This document shows, piece after piece, positions 17,359 to 26,136 of a stretch of DNA of 32,171 nucleotides. The DNA comes from Clostridium sp. CAG:413 (GTDB taxonomy: Bacteria > Bacillota > Clostridia > Oscillospirales > Acutalibacteraceae). Numbering within the stretch: position 1 is the stretch's first letter; the number at the start of each line of letters is the position of its first letter. The notes beneath the pieces are model-generated. The model ran no database searches, had not been told where the DNA came from, and saw only the letters and a program-made list of their open reading frames with translations. The stretch spans positions 103,750-135,920 of the forward strand of contig FR888229.1 in assembly GCA_000431775.1 (NCBI GenBank). The letters run 5' to 3'. The position numbers and the translations under genes are program-made.

Positions 17359-17785
17359 GAATTTCAGCTCCGATTATTTCGATTTGGCGTTCATCGGGGT
17401 CGTCGCATTTGGTGATAGTGACCCGAACGCAATCCTGTGGGAGAATGGCTTCGATATTCTCGCTCCACTCGATGATGAGGGTCGCCCCCGCATCAAGGTA
17501 TTCAAAATACCCCGTGGAGTAAAGATCGTCCCAGCCCGTTATACGGTACATATCAAAATGGCAAAGCGCTTTTTTGCCCGAACGGTACTCGTTGACAAGC
17601 GCAAAAGTGGGGCTTGTGACCTCGGCGTCAATGCCCATTCCACGGGCGAAGCCTCGCACAAACGCCGTCTTGCCGGCTCCAAGCTCGCCGAAAAGCGCCA
17701 CGAGCGAGCCGACCTCCACAGTCTTTGCAAGCGAAAAACCGATATTCTCGGTCTCCCTTGCGCTGCGGGAATAATAAATTGCCAT
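17339..17785 (-). CDS. tsaE: tRNA threonylcarbamoyladenosine biosynthesis ATPase TsaE
   Basis: 148 residues, standard for the family. TsaE is the ATPase that resets the TsaB-TsaD complex during t6A synthesis. The Walker A motif GELGAGKT is at residues 33-40, followed by [13 protein letters not shown] and [11 protein letters not shown], a family hallmark, then LCHFDMYRI and the C-terminal [16 protein letters not shown] precedes the ATG at 17785. It heads the operon tsaE-tsaB-rpiB-upp, read from a consensus promoter 31 bases upstream. Confidence 0.96.
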   Translation of the reverse strand: MAIYYSRSARETENIGFSLAKTVEVGSLVALFGELGAGKTAFVRGFARGMGIDAEVTSPTFALVNEYRSGKKALCHFDMYRITGWDDLYSTGYFEYLDAGATLIIEWSENIEAILPQDCVRVTITKCDDPDERQIEIIGAEILENISD

Positions 17786-17815
17786 ACTGCACCACCTTAA
17801 TTAAGACCATAGCGC

Positions 17816-17844
17816 ATTATATCACAAAGGCGGACGTTTTTCAA
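17816..17844 (-). promoter_or_regulatory. Sigma-A-type promoter for tsaE-tsaB-rpiB-upp
   Basis: On the minus strand TTGAAA (17839-17844), a 17-base spacer, an extended -10 TG, and a perfect TATAAT (17816-17821) lie just upstream of tsaE. Confidence 0.82.
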
Positions 17845-17861
17845 CATTAAGATGGCAAAAC

Positions 17862-17897
17862 TTCAAAAAAATTCGGCGAGCCAAAGCACGCCGAATA
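17862..17897 (-). terminator. Intrinsic terminator after the glycerophosphodiester phosphodiesterase gene
   Basis: A perfect 8-bp stem ATTCGGCG/CGCCGAAT (17871-17878 with 17889-17896) with a 10-base loop is followed on the minus strand by a run of T. It ends the GH27-zinc ribbon-GDPD unit. Confidence 0.88.
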
Positions 17898-17901
17898 TAA
17901 A

Positions 17902-18660
17902 TCAATACCGCTCTACAAGAGCATTTATCATATCGGGGACGTTGGTGATAATGCCATCAACGCCGCAGTCAAGCATTCTCTTGGCGATGCCGTCGCCGTC
18001 GACGGTCCAGACATTGATACCTATCCCGTTGTCATGGAGCTTTTTAACATAATGCTTGTTGACAAGGCTGAAATGCGGGTGCAGATATTCCGCGCCTATC
18101 TCCTTGGCGAATTCAACATAGCCGAAGAGCATCTTCTTATAGGTGATCTTCCTGTCGGGGCTGTAGAGAAAACCCGTCTTGCACGCGGGGTCAAGCCTCT
18201 TACACTCCACAAGAAGCTCGGGGCTGAAGCTCGAAATAAGCAGCTTATCAAAGAGTCCGTGCTCCTTAACTGCGGCAAGGGTTTCTTTGACTATCCCCTT
18301 TTCGCCGCTGAGAGGAGTTTTAAGCTCGATATTCATTATCTCGATATCCGCCGTCGCACAGAGGGTGAGAAATTCATCGAGAGTCGGGAGCTTGGTGCCC
18401 CTGAATTCGTCATGGAAGTATGAGCCGAAATCATAAGAGCGCAGCTGCTCCAGAGTCATGTCGGAGATAGCGCCGATGCCGTTTGAAGTCTCGTCGATCG
18501 TGTAGTTATGGCAAATGACCGGCACGCCATCCCTTGACATATGTACGTCGGTCTCAAAGCCGTCAACGCCTATCTCAAGCGACTTCTCGAAAGCGGGAAT
18601 GGTATTTTGCGGCGCCTGCTTATTGGCGCCCCTATGGGATATAACTTTGCAAACAGACAT
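17902..18660 (-). CDS. Glycerophosphodiester phosphodiesterase (cytoplasmic GDPD)
   Basis: 252 residues. It hydrolyses glycerophosphodiesters, such as deacylated phospholipids, to glycerol 3-phosphate and an alcohol. Catalytic residues of the family are visible: H9-R10 in ISHRGANKQAPQNT, E36 and D38 in GFETDVHMSRDG, and H51 in VICHNYTIDETSNG; the late barrel strand WTVDGDGIAKRMLDCGVDGIITNVP is also typical. No signal peptide is present, so the protein is cytoplasmic, like UgpQ. RBS AGGTGA precedes the ATG. It lies 27 bases downstream of the 63-aa gene with no terminator between, so the two are probably co-transcribed. Confidence 0.93.
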   Translation of the reverse strand: MSVCKVISHRGANKQAPQNTIPAFEKSLEIGVDGFETDVHMSRDGVPVICHNYTIDETSNGIGAISDMTLEQLRSYDFGSYFHDEFRGTKLPTLDEFLTLCATADIEIMNIELKTPLSGEKGIVKETLAAVKEHGLFDKLLISSFSPELLVECKRLDPACKTGFLYSPDRKITYKKMLFGYVEFAKEIGAEYLHPHFSLVNKHYVKKLHDNGIGINVWTVDGDGIAKRMLDCGVDGIITNVPDMINALVERY

Positions 18661-18687
18661 AATATCACCTTTCTATAAATACCGATA

Positions 18688-18879
18688 TCAGCAAAACAGA
18701 GTGCAGCCCATTTTTTTGAAATTCTCAATCATTTCATGCGCCTTTTCCTCCGTTAAACCGAAATACTTACAAAGGCAGCTTATGCACATGAATTCCTCGG
18801 CGCCTCGGTTGACCATTTTCTTATGGAAACCGATATCGTCGTTGGTCAGCTCTTTTTCACACGAAATACAGTATTCCAT
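18688..18879 (-). CDS. Small zinc-ribbon-like protein of unknown function
   Basis: 63 residues with seven cysteines. Two CxxC knuckles (C4/C7 in YCISCEKE and C32/C35 in MCISCLC) are 24 residues apart, the layout of a small zinc ribbon; extra cysteines lie at 37, 59 and 63. I do not recognise a named family. The start codon follows the restored GH27 stop codon (TGA at 18881-18883) by one base. This indicates that the alpha-galactosidase gene originally ended here and that the two genes formed a tight operon with the GDPD gene. Confidence 0.75.
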   Translation of the reverse strand: MEYCISCEKELTNDDIGFHKKMVNRGAEEFMCISCLCKYFGLTEEKAHEMIENFKKMGCTLFC

Positions 18880-18984
18880 GTCACTTCGCCAGCTTGCAAA
18901 TGTAGCATTCGCAGTCGTGAGCGGCGATCTTGCGGCGCATAAATTCCTTCTTTACGCCGAGATTTTTGCCTGTGAATACGTCCC

Positions 18985-20031
18985 TCATCTCAAGGCCGTA
19001 GCCGGAGGCGGCAGGAATGCCGGTATTCTCCAAATAGAATTCAACATGGGCGTCTTCTCAAAATAGAATTCAACATGGGCGTCGCTCTCGCCGAAATTGA
19101 CAAGCAGCACAGCTATCTCATTATCCGAAAGCAGCTTGACAAACGACTTTGCTTCGCGGGAACCGGTGGTGCAGAATGCGGGTCTCCCCTCCTCATCCTG
19201 ATTTATCCTGATGAGATCTTTATTCTTGACAAGCTCAAGCATTTTATCATTCAGATTTCTGATATCGCCGCCAAGCATGAGTGGGGCGCTGAACATACAC
19301 CAAACGGCAAACTGGGTTTTATAGTCTATATCGGTGCAGCCCGAGGAGCCGACATTACCCTCGCCGTACATACCGATGGTGAGCATATCAATATCGTTGA
19401 AGCAGCCTGGTGCGGAATAAGCGAGGTTGTCGACCTGGCTGAGCGAAATATCTCTCATCGAGGGGAAAGAATCGTTGATATCGCCTGTGGAGCGATACAT
19501 ATGAGCGCCTGCGGAACGAATCCATGTGTTGACCTCATCGTTGCCCCAGTTACAGGCGGAAAAAAGGATCTCCCTGCCGCTCGCCTTGAGCGCCATGCCC
19601 ATCTTTCTGTAAAGAAGCGGACCGTTAGCGACATTCGGCTTATAGCAGAAGTCATATTTAAGGAAATCCGCGCCGTATTCGGCAAAGGTGCGGGCATCAA
19701 GGAACTCATGGTCAAAGCTGCCGGGGTAATCGGCGCATGTACGGGTGCCGGCGCATGAATACATGCCGAATTTAAGCCCTTTGGAGTGAACATAGTCGCT
19801 GACCGCTTTCATTCCGTTGGGGAATTTGATCTTATCGGGGACTATTTTGCCGGTCTCGGGGTCTCTCTCCCTCTCGCTCCAGCAGTCGTCGATGACGAGG
19901 TAATTATACCCTGCCTCAAGTAGACCTTTCTCGACTATTGCGTCGGCGGTCTCTTTGATAACGCTCTCGTTGATATTCTCTCCAAAGGTATTCCAGGTGT
20001 TAAAGCCCATCGGAGGGGTTCTTGATAACAT
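18985..20031 (-). CDS. Alpha-galactosidase, glycoside hydrolase family 27, C-terminus frameshifted by a tandem duplication
   Basis: As read, 348 residues. GH27 enzymes remove terminal alpha-galactose from melibiose, raffinose-type sugars and galactomannans. The catalytic barrel is intact: RTPPMGFNTWNTF, YLVIDDCW, the nucleophile Asp in FLKYDFCY, and the acid/base Asp in PGCFNDIDMLTIG. No signal peptide is seen, so it is cytoplasmic. The start at 20031 has AGGAG seven bases upstream; an upstream ATG at 20055 lacks one. The last 17 or so residues are out of frame because of a 29-bp tandem repeat at 19026-19083. Removing one copy gives a 373-residue protein ending at 18881 with a plausible beta-sandwich C-terminus (GYGLEMRDVFTGKNLGV). 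The enzyme may be unstable as encoded. Confidence 0.87.
   Translation of the reverse strand: MLSRTPPMGFNTWNTFGENINESVIKETADAIVEKGLLEAGYNYLVIDDCWSERERDPETGKIVPDKIKFPNGMKAVSDYVHSKGLKFGMYSCAGTRTCADYPGSFDHEFLDARTFAEYGADFLKYDFCYKPNVANGPLLYRKMGMALKASGREILFSACNWGNDEVNTWIRSAGAHMYRSTGDINDSFPSMRDISLSQVDNLAYSAPGCFNDIDMLTIGMYGEGNVGSSGCTDIDYKTQFAVWCMFSAPLMLGGDIRNLNDKMLELVKNKDLIRINQDEEGRPAFCTTGSREAKSFVKLLSDNEIAVLLVNFGESDAHVEFYFEKTPMLNSIWRIPAFLPPPATALR
19026..19083. repeat. 29-bp tandem duplication inside the GH27 gene
   Basis: Two head-to-tail 29-bp copies (19026-19054 and 19055-19083) differ at one base (C at 19031, A at 19060). As 29 is not a multiple of three, the extra copy shifts the reading frame of the alpha-galactosidase gene. 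It may be a true slippage duplication or a mis-join between two strain variants in the assembly. Confidence 0.92.
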
Positions 20032-20088
20032 AAGCTCGCTCCTAACAAAAATCATTTTGAAACTGCCTGTCGGCAGCTATACAAATAA

Positions 20089-20117
20089 AGTTTAACATAA
20101 TGCAGTCTGTTTTTCAA
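20089..20117 (-). promoter_or_regulatory. Candidate promoter for the GH27-zinc ribbon-GDPD operon
   Basis: On the minus strand TTGAAA (20112-20117) and TAAACT (20089-20094) are 17 bases apart. The leader then contains a small CTGCC/GGCAG hairpin before the RBS. Confidence 0.55.
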
Positions 20118-20150
20118 GGAGAAAATCAATAAATTAAGGGGCGTTTTTCC

Positions 20151-20179
20151 TTGACAATAAATGCACCCTGTGATAATAT
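20151..20179 (+). promoter_or_regulatory. Promoter of tRNA-Leu
   Basis: A perfect TTGACA (20151-20156), a 17-base spacer with extended -10 TG, and TAATAT (20174-20179) lie 23 bases upstream of the tRNA. Confidence 0.88.
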
Positions 20180-20202
20180 GTAATATATTATAGAATATAA
20201 AT

Positions 20203-20287
20203 GCGGGTATGGCGGAATTGGCAGACGCACAAGATTTAGGATCTTGCGCCGCAAGGTGTGCAGGTTCGACCCCTGTTACCCGCACCA
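20203..20287 (+). tRNA. tRNA-Leu, anticodon UAG
   Basis: 85 bases including an encoded CCA. The acceptor stem GCGGGTA (20203-20209) pairs with TACCCGC (20277-20283), with discriminator A at 20284. The anticodon stem CAAGA/TCTTG encloses the loop TTTAGGA, giving anticodon TAG at 20237-20239, which reads CUN leucine codons, mainly CUA. A long variable arm, as expected for tRNA-Leu, and a T arm with GGTTCGA are present. It stands alone with its own promoter and terminator. Confidence 0.97.
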
Positions 20288-20289
20288 TG

Positions 20290-20326
20290 ATCGTCGCGGA
20301 CGTTATCGTTCGCGGCGATTTTTCTT
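20290..20326 (+). terminator. Intrinsic terminator of tRNA-Leu
   Basis: A 13-bp stem (20290-20302 with 20307-20319, a few G-T pairs or mismatches) with a TTAT loop is followed directly by TTTTTCTTTTT. Confidence 0.9.
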
Positions 20327-20346
20327 TTTAATTTATTTTTTTAGTT

Positions 20347-20913
20347 TTATATATCAAGATTCACGAGGGAGCTTTGATTGATTGAAAAGAGCAGATTCAC
20401 TATCAGCTTCTCATCCGTCGCATAATCCGAGCGTATCCATTGAATTATTATGCCGGTGCTGCCGTTGAGGATATATGAAAAAATATACTGCTCAAGCTCT
20501 TGCGGCAGATCAATTTGCAGGTTTGTGATGAACTGTACTATCGAATGCTGCATAAATTTCGAGCGAAATTCCGGGTCCGCCGAGTCAATCAACAGCGCAC
20601 GGAATTGCTTGTCATTTTCCCTTATAAATCTCAAAAATGACAGGATATATTTATGCGCCCCGATATCGTTCTCTCTGCCTATATGCTCAAGATGCTTTTC
20701 GGTCGCTTCAAGCAGCTCCGCTTCAATTTCAATCAATAGATCCTTTGGCTCACTGTAATGGGCATAAAACGTTGACCTGTTAAGCTCCGCCCTGTCGCAA
20801 AGTTCACGCACGGAAATCTTTTCTACGCTCCCCTTCTCTCTGAGAAGATCCATCAGGGCATTTTTAAACAGCATCTTAGATAGGCGCGTGCGCTGATTAT
20901 TTTTTGTATTCAT
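20347..20913 (-). CDS. TetR family transcriptional regulator
   Basis: 188 residues. The N-terminal helix-turn-helix of the TetR family is clear: ISVRELCDRAELNRSTFYAH at about residues 33-52, followed by YSEPKDLLIEIE. The C-terminal part is alpha-helical and variable, where ligand would bind; its ligand is unknown. RBS GGGAG is six bases before the ATG. It is divergent from a sugar symporter and rhamnosidase across 147 bases that hold inverted repeats, so it most likely controls that operon, perhaps in response to a rhamnoside breakdown product. TetR control of a glycan-use operon is less common than AraC or LacI control. Confidence 0.92.
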   Translation of the reverse strand: MNTKNNQRTRLSKMLFKNALMDLLREKGSVEKISVRELCDRAELNRSTFYAHYSEPKDLLIEIEAELLEATEKHLEHIGRENDIGAHKYILSFLRFIRENDKQFRALLIDSADPEFRSKFMQHSIVQFITNLQIDLPQELEQYIFSYILNGSTGIIIQWIRSDYATDEKLIVNLLFSINQSSLVNLDI

Positions 20914-20952
20914 TACATACTCCCACCATTATCAACAGTTTTGTCGGTTTAA

Positions 20953-20983
20953 TAACAATTATAAATCAAATTGATGATTGTTA
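20953..20983. promoter_or_regulatory. Inverted repeat in the TetR-symporter intergenic region (candidate operator 1)
   Basis: TAACAAT (20953-20959) and ATTGTTA (20977-20983) form 7-bp arms with a 17-base spacer that itself contains ATCAA-A-TTGAT (20965-20975). The right arm covers the likely -35 of the symporter, and the region also contains a minus-strand TATAAT (20958-20963) for the regulator gene. Confidence 0.4.
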
Positions 20984-21014
20984 ATCCGACACTATGTAGT
21001 TATAATGATAGTGT
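20978..21014 (+). promoter_or_regulatory. Promoter of the symporter-rhamnosidase operon with overlapping candidate TetR operator
   Basis: TTGTTA (20978-20983), a 17-base spacer and a perfect TATAAT (21001-21006) form a promoter. The -10 lies inside an inverted repeat ACACTAT-12-ATAGTGT (20989-21014), a placement expected for a repressor site. Confidence 0.6.
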
Positions 21015-21060
21015 AATGCAAAAACTTTCAAAAGTCAAGAAAAACAACGGAGGTAATTAC

Positions 21061-22530
21061 ATGACAAACAGATTTGTTGAAAAAAGAGCCTTCAATTCAC
21101 GCCTGACTTCGCCCGAGGTCACGGCAAAAGAAAAGTGGTTCGGCTATCTCATCGGCCCTGCAGGCGCACTGCTGCTCAACGCCGTTCTCGGCACATATCT
21201 TAACGTCTACTATACAGATGTGCTGAAGCTGACGGCTGTGTGGGGCGGGGCGTTTCTTGCCGTCTTTCCGATCATTTCAAAGATAATCGATGCCATAACC
21301 AATGTCATCATGGGCTACATAATCGACCGAACCCACACAAAGCAGGGTAAGGCGAGACCGTGGCTGCTGCTCTCGGCGCCGCTGCTGGCCATTACGGGGA
21401 TATTGCTCTTTATTGTACCTTCAGGCAATCAGACCTTGCAGATAATCTGGGTCGCCCTCTCATATAATCTTTTCTATTCATTCGCCTATACAATATTTAA
21501 TATGAGCCACAATCTGATGGTGCCTCTCTCCACAAGAAACACCGAGCAGAGAGGCTCGCTCTCGGTATTCAATCAGATATCGACAATTATGATGAGCGGA
21601 ATACTTGTGGCTCTTGTATTCCCGATGGTTATAATGCCTGCTCTCGGTGTTGACAAGACCAAATGGATATTTGTCATGGGCTTCCTCTCGGCTCTCGCGC
21701 TGCCTCTCACTCTTCTTGAATACTATTATACAAAGGAGAGGGTCACTCTTGAGGATGAGGGAAATGTCGAGAGCGAAAAAACACCTTATAAAAAACTGCT
21801 CAAGGCTATTTTTACGGATAAATACATGATAATAATTCTTACATATTTCTTAATTTACACTATCGGCACTCAGTTCAAAAATCTGAGCCTTGTTTACTAT
21901 TGCAACTATGTTTTAGGCTCCTACAATGACGGTAAAACACAGATGCTGATATCCGTTATCGGCGGTATTCCGATGGGAATAGGTATTTTTGCGGTCTGGC
22001 CCCTTGCGAAGAAGTTCGGCAAGCGAAACCTTACCGCCGCCGGCTTCATCCTCTATGCGCTCGGCAGCGCAATATGTTGGATGTTCCCGTCAAATATGGT
22101 AGTTGTGCTTGTCGGCCAATTCATCAAAAACATCGGCGGCCTCCCCTGCTCATATGTTTTCATGGCGCTGTTCGCCGATGTGCTCGATCACCTTGAATGG
22201 AAAAACGAATTTCGCTGCGACGGCATCGCAATGTCGGTTTACAACATTATCGCCGTCTCAAGCGTCGGAATCGTCACAGGGCTTTTCAACATGATGCTCG
22301 CTAAAAGCGGCTATGTTGCCCCTTCACTTATCAACGGTGTTACCGTCGCCGCCGAGCAGACCGCAATGGCCAAAAATACGATGACCTTCTTCTTTGTCGG
22401 GCTTGAAACCTTTACGGGCATTGTGCTTTTTGCGCTGCTTCTCTTCTTAAATGTTGAGAAGGATATCGGGAATAAACAGGCAGAAATCAAAGAGAGGAAA
22501 AAGGAGGGAAAAGCAGATGAAAGCAATTAA
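21061..22530 (+). CDS. GPH-family (glycoside-pentoside-hexuronide:cation) symporter, MFS superfamily
   Basis: 489 residues with about 12 hydrophobic helices. Members of this family (MelB, XynB type) import mono- or oligosaccharides with H+ or Na+. Visible: the first helices [20 protein letters not shown], then YTDVLKL, and the loop [19 protein letters not shown], the family signature between helices 2 and 3; a long charged tail follows the last helix. The start at 21061 has GGAGG seven bases upstream; the open frame extends back to 20971 without an RBS. It overlaps the rhamnosidase gene by 14 bases. Context suggests a rhamnose-containing glycoside as substrate, which is inference. Confidence 0.92.
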   Translation: MTNRFVEKRAFNSRLTSPEVTAKEKWFGYLIGPAGALLLNAVLGTYLNVYYTDVLKLTAVWGGAFLAVFPIISKIIDAITNVIMGYIIDRTHTKQGKARPWLLLSAPLLAITGILLFIVPSGNQTLQIIWVALSYNLFYSFAYTIFNMSHNLMVPLSTRNTEQRGSLSVFNQISTIMMSGILVALVFPMVIMPALGVDKTKWIFVMGFLSALALPLTLLEYYYTKERVTLEDEGNVESEKTPYKKLLKAIFTDKYMIIILTYFLIYTIGTQFKNLSLVYYCNYVLGSYNDGKTQMLISVIGGIPMGIGIFAVWPLAKKFGKRNLTAAGFILYALGSAICWMFPSNMVVVLVGQFIKNIGGLPCSYVFMALFADVLDHLEWKNEFRCDGIAMSVYNIIAVSSVGIVTGLFNMMLAKSGYVAPSLINGVTVAAEQTAMAKNTMTFFFVGLETFTGIVLFALLLFLNVEKDIGNKQAEIKERKKEGKADESN

Positions 22531-25126
22531 TATCAAGACCGAATATCTCAAAAATCCACTCGGAACAGACATTGACGAGCCGCGGGTAATGTGGAATTGC
22601 GAAGGCGGCACGACACAGACCGCCTACAGGATCGTCGCCGATGGTTGGGACAGCGGCAAGGTAAAATCAAATGAAATGAGATGCCGCTTGCCTGTAAAAT
22701 TTGAGAAAGGTAAAAGAGTCAATTTCAAAATCAAGCTGTGGGATGGGAATGACGCCGAGAGCGAATGGAGCGAGGAAGCATTCTTTGAATACGGCATCAG
22801 GAGCTGGTCGGCGAAGTGGATAACCGGCAATTATGAGGTCGATAAGGAGGGTTATGCGAGAAAAAAGAGAATCGAAAGCTCCTTTTTGGCATCGGGAATT
22901 AATTACCTGATAGAGAGCTTCAAGGAACCCGAGAAGCGTCTCCCTGTCGATTGCTTTAGAAAAGATTTCCGTACCGACGGCAATATCAGAGCGGCGCGGC
23001 TATACGCAACCGCCTGCGGGATATACTCCGCATACCTGAACGGTAAAAAAATCTCAACGCCGCTCGCTCCCGGCATAACCGATTATGGGAAACGAGTACA
23101 GTACCAGACCTATGACGTTACAGAGCTTGTAAAAGAAAGTAATGTGCTGACCATCGACCTTGCCGACGGCTGGTATCGGGGATCGACCGGCGCCTGGGGG
23201 CTTAAAAACCAGTTCGGTTGTGAAACAAAAATCCTGGCTCAACTTGAAATAACATATGAAAGCGGTAAAACCGATGTCATCGTTACAGATGAAAGCTGGC
23301 TTTGGTCAAACGATGGGCCGATACGTTTTGCGGACAACAAGGACGGCGAAATCATTGACGCAAGGCGAGCACCGAGCTATGAGGGCAGAGCAAAAGTCAC
23401 CTCTCACGCTGTTATACCGACCGCTTCAAACAATGTGCCTATAGCGGAAAAGGAGACATTTAAAGGCAAAATGACCGTCGCTCCGTCCGGCAGGCGAATT
23501 ATCGATTTCAGTCAAAATATGGCAGGCTATGTTTCGTTCGGAATAAGCGCAAAGGCGGGGCAGAAGCTGACGCTCAGATTCGGCGAAATGCTTGATAAAA
23601 ACGGAGAGCTGACATTAAAGAACATTCAATGCACAAGCAAAAAGATAACCACGCCCCTCCAAAAGGTTGAGTACACCTGTAAAGACGGCGTGAACGAGTA
23701 TAAAACAAACTTTGCAATTTTCGGCTTCCGATATATAGAAATAGACACGGATATTGAGGTTAAAGCCGAGAATTTTACCGCAATCGCCGTATATTCAGAT
23801 ATGGATGAAGTCGGCTTTTTCGACAGCTCAAACGAGCTGCTCAACAAATTTGTTAAGGCAACAAAGTGGTCAACCAAAAGCAACAGCACCGACCTGCCGA
23901 CCGACTGTCCGACAAGAGAACGCCATGGCTGGACGGGTGACGCCCAGATTTTTTTTGAGACTGCCGCATACCTTTTTGACTATGCGACATTTGCCGAGAA
24001 ATACACACGCGATATATTCGATTGGCAAAAGCCGAGCGGAAAGCTGCCGCAAATCGCGCCATACGGCGGCGTTGATTTCTATATGTCATGGATGAACGGC
24101 TCTGTCGGTTGGGCTGACGCGGGCGTTCTAATACCGTACCGTTTTTGGAAGATATACAATGATGACTGCCTTATCCGTGAATTCTATGACAAAATGGTGA
24201 AGTACGCTGAGTTTATGAACTCCCGCTGCGGCAAATGGACTCCACTGAGACACAGAATTAATCTCAAAAGCAAAAAGTATCTTGTGAATTTCGGTCAATC
24301 CTACGGTGAATGGGCAGAGCCGAAGGATGTTTTCCCGAATGATTGGAAAAACACGGTGCTGCCGAATCCCGAGGAGTCAACGGCGTATACATCATATGTT
24401 CTCGGCCTTATGTGCGAAATAGCAGAGTATATGAACGATGAAAAAAAAGTGCGGCTGTTTAAGAAATATTCTGACGGATGTGCCGAGGCATACAGGGAGC
24501 TAATCACTCATGAGGGCTATTCCCTTAACACTGACAGGCAGGCAAAGCTCGTCCGACCGCTTTATATGAAGCTGATCGACGGCAATCTGAAGGAATACGC
24601 CGAAAAGCGGCTTGTGAAAGCGCTTGACAACTACGGCTGGCGGCTTGGAACCGGTTTCCTGTCTACGCCGCTTATACTTGATGTGTTGTCGGATATCAAT
24701 GTTGAATACGCTTATCGATTGCTTGAAAATGAACGGATGCCGGGATGGCTCTTTATGGCTGAATCGGGTGCAACGACGATTTGGGAATCATGGGAGGGCA
24801 CCGCTGCACAGGGAGGTATCGCCTCGCTGAATCACTATTCAAAAGGCGCCGTATGCGAATGGCTGTTCAGAGGAATGTGCGGTATCAACATCAGAAGCGG
24901 CAACAGATTCCTTATAAAGCCTCTCGTCGGCGGTCATTTCACATTCGCAGATGCGATCTATAAAAGCGTTTACGGTGTAGTAAGAAGCGGCTGGAAAAGA
25001 GAGAGCGGCAAAACCGTATTTGAGATTTCAGTGCCGTCAAACTGCACCGCGGAGATTATCCTGCCAAACGGCACGGCAGAAGCTGTAGCGGCAGGAAACC
25101 ATAAAATTGAAATTCAGGAGGCTTAA
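22517..25126 (+). CDS. Alpha-L-rhamnosidase, glycoside hydrolase family 78
   Basis: 869 residues. It removes terminal alpha-L-rhamnose from plant glycosides or polysaccharides. The domain order fits GH78: an N-terminal beta-sandwich region (GWDSGKV), Bac_rhamnosid_N ([36 protein letters not shown]), the (alpha/alpha)6 barrel, and a C-terminal beta domain ([19 protein letters not shown] onward). The general acid is probably E468 in [15 protein letters not shown] and the base E757 in TTIWESWEG. No signal peptide is present, so it acts on imported substrate in the cytoplasm. RBS GGAGG lies within the end of the symporter gene, and the ATG at 22517 is preferred over the longer open frame from 22451. 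The next gene starts one base after its stop. Confidence 0.94.
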   Translation: MKAINIKTEYLKNPLGTDIDEPRVMWNCEGGTTQTAYRIVADGWDSGKVKSNEMRCRLPVKFEKGKRVNFKIKLWDGNDAESEWSEEAFFEYGIRSWSAKWITGNYEVDKEGYARKKRIESSFLASGINYLIESFKEPEKRLPVDCFRKDFRTDGNIRAARLYATACGIYSAYLNGKKISTPLAPGITDYGKRVQYQTYDVTELVKESNVLTIDLADGWYRGSTGAWGLKNQFGCETKILAQLEITYESGKTDVIVTDESWLWSNDGPIRFADNKDGEIIDARRAPSYEGRAKVTSHAVIPTASNNVPIAEKETFKGKMTVAPSGRRIIDFSQNMAGYVSFGISAKAGQKLTLRFGEMLDKNGELTLKNIQCTSKKITTPLQKVEYTCKDGVNEYKTNFAIFGFRYIEIDTDIEVKAENFTAIAVYSDMDEVGFFDSSNELLNKFVKATKWSTKSNSTDLPTDCPTRERHGWTGDAQIFFETAAYLFDYATFAEKYTRDIFDWQKPSGKLPQIAPYGGVDFYMSWMNGSVGWADAGVLIPYRFWKIYNDDCLIREFYDKMVKYAEFMNSRCGKWTPLRHRINLKSKKYLVNFGQSYGEWAEPKDVFPNDWKNTVLPNPEESTAYTSYVLGLMCEIAEYMNDEKKVRLFKKYSDGCAEAYRELITHEGYSLNTDRQAKLVRPLYMKLIDGNLKEYAEKRLVKALDNYGWRLGTGFLSTPLILDVLSDINVEYAYRLLENERMPGWLFMAESGATTIWESWEGTAAQGGIASLNHYSKGAVCEWLFRGMCGINIRSGNRFLIKPLVGGHFTFADAIYKSVYGVVRSGWKRESGKTVFEISVPSNCTAEIILPNGTAEAVAAGNHKIEIQEA

Positions 25127-25127
25127 C

Positions 25128-26078
25128 ATGAAAAAAGAAAGAACCAAAAAAGAAAAAACGCCGATGTCACCGCAAGTCAAAAGGACTTGGATATCATCGG
25201 TTGCGGCATTTGTCTGCGTAATTATAATTGCCGCAACTCTTAACAACTCTGCAGGCAAGATAAGCGACGCAATCATCAAAGCGGCTGATTCTGCCGTCCC
25301 CTCCTCAGCATCGGAGGATGCATTCGCGCCCGATAACAGCGAGAATACGACAGCTGCAACCCCCGACAGCACACTTACACCTTCACAGAAAGCCCTAACA
25401 CCCTCTGACGCAACCGAAGCAGTCAGTGAAACCGCCGCCTCTGCCGAAGCCGCAGTCAAAACTACTGCCGAAATAGTCAGCATTTATAACACAGCAGCAA
25501 ACAAAATCAAGCCAAATGCAAAATCCATAACCCGCAATTATTCAAAAATGAAGAGCCTGCCCGAATATCTTCAGCTTCCGTCGGCAATCGAGAGCCTCGG
25601 CAAGTGGGCAATAGAAAAGTTCGTCAAGGGCTCAGATGAACCTGCATACTTTACCACAAAAGAGGAAATAACGGCGTATTTCCCCGTCAGCAGTGAGAAT
25701 TATACCTCGCATCTGACAACGGACATGGTTAAAAGCGCCGTGCTCAAGGACAACGGAACGACCTACGATATCACAATTGCTCTTTACAATGACAAAATCA
25801 CCAGCCCCAAAAAGGGTACGGGATATGCAGGAGTTTTCAACACCGTTTCCGCCTCGACATTCAAGGATATCAGTATTCCGGGCACAAAATTTGAATCCGT
25901 AAAGATAAACGGGATTAACGGCAAAATTCAATGCACCGTTGACAAAGCAACGGGCAACATAACCAAAATAGTATTTACAAATACCGATGTGCTTAACCTC
26001 GGCGTTAAGGTAGCAGGCAGCAATCTTGATGTTAAATTTGCACTTGCTTGCGAAAACAGATATTCGATTAAATACTAA
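25128..26078 (+). CDS. Membrane-anchored protein of unknown function in the rhamnosidase operon
   Basis: 316 residues. A lysine-rich cytoplasmic start is followed by one membrane helix (about 20-38, SSVAAFVCVIIIAATL), an Ala/Ser/Thr-rich linker (about 50-115), then a compact extracellular domain (about 160-316) with alternating beta-strand patterns (TTYDITIALYNDKI, GNITKIVFTNTDVLNLGVKV). I do not recognise the family. It starts one base after the rhamnosidase stop with RBS AGGAGG, and a strong terminator follows, so it is the last gene of this operon. A role in substrate capture or surface tethering is possible but unproven. Confidence 0.8.
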   Translation: MKKERTKKEKTPMSPQVKRTWISSVAAFVCVIIIAATLNNSAGKISDAIIKAADSAVPSSASEDAFAPDNSENTTAATPDSTLTPSQKALTPSDATEAVSETAASAEAAVKTTAEIVSIYNTAANKIKPNAKSITRNYSKMKSLPEYLQLPSAIESLGKWAIEKFVKGSDEPAYFTTKEEITAYFPVSSENYTSHLTTDMVKSAVLKDNGTTYDITIALYNDKITSPKKGTGYAGVFNTVSASTFKDISIPGTKFESVKINGINGKIQCTVDKATGNITKIVFTNTDVLNLGVKVAGSNLDVKFALACENRYSIKY

Positions 26079-26092
26079 CTTTTATGATAAAC

Positions 26093-26136
26093 GAAAAATC
26101 CCTCCCTGTGTTTCCACAGAGAGGGATCTCTTTTTT
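26093..26136. terminator. Bidirectional intrinsic terminator
   Basis: A stem ATCCCTC-c-CTGTG with CACAG-a-GAGGGAT (26098-26110 with 26115-26127), loop TTTC, is followed by CTCTTTTTT on the plus strand and by TTTTTCG on the minus strand. It ends both the rhamnosidase operon and the convergent PqqD-like gene. Confidence 0.88.

Noticed and set aside
20203..20346. tRNA-Leu 3' end as an integration site for a mobile element
   Set aside because: No integrase, no repeated copy of the tRNA 3' end and no phage or conjugation genes are visible in the window.
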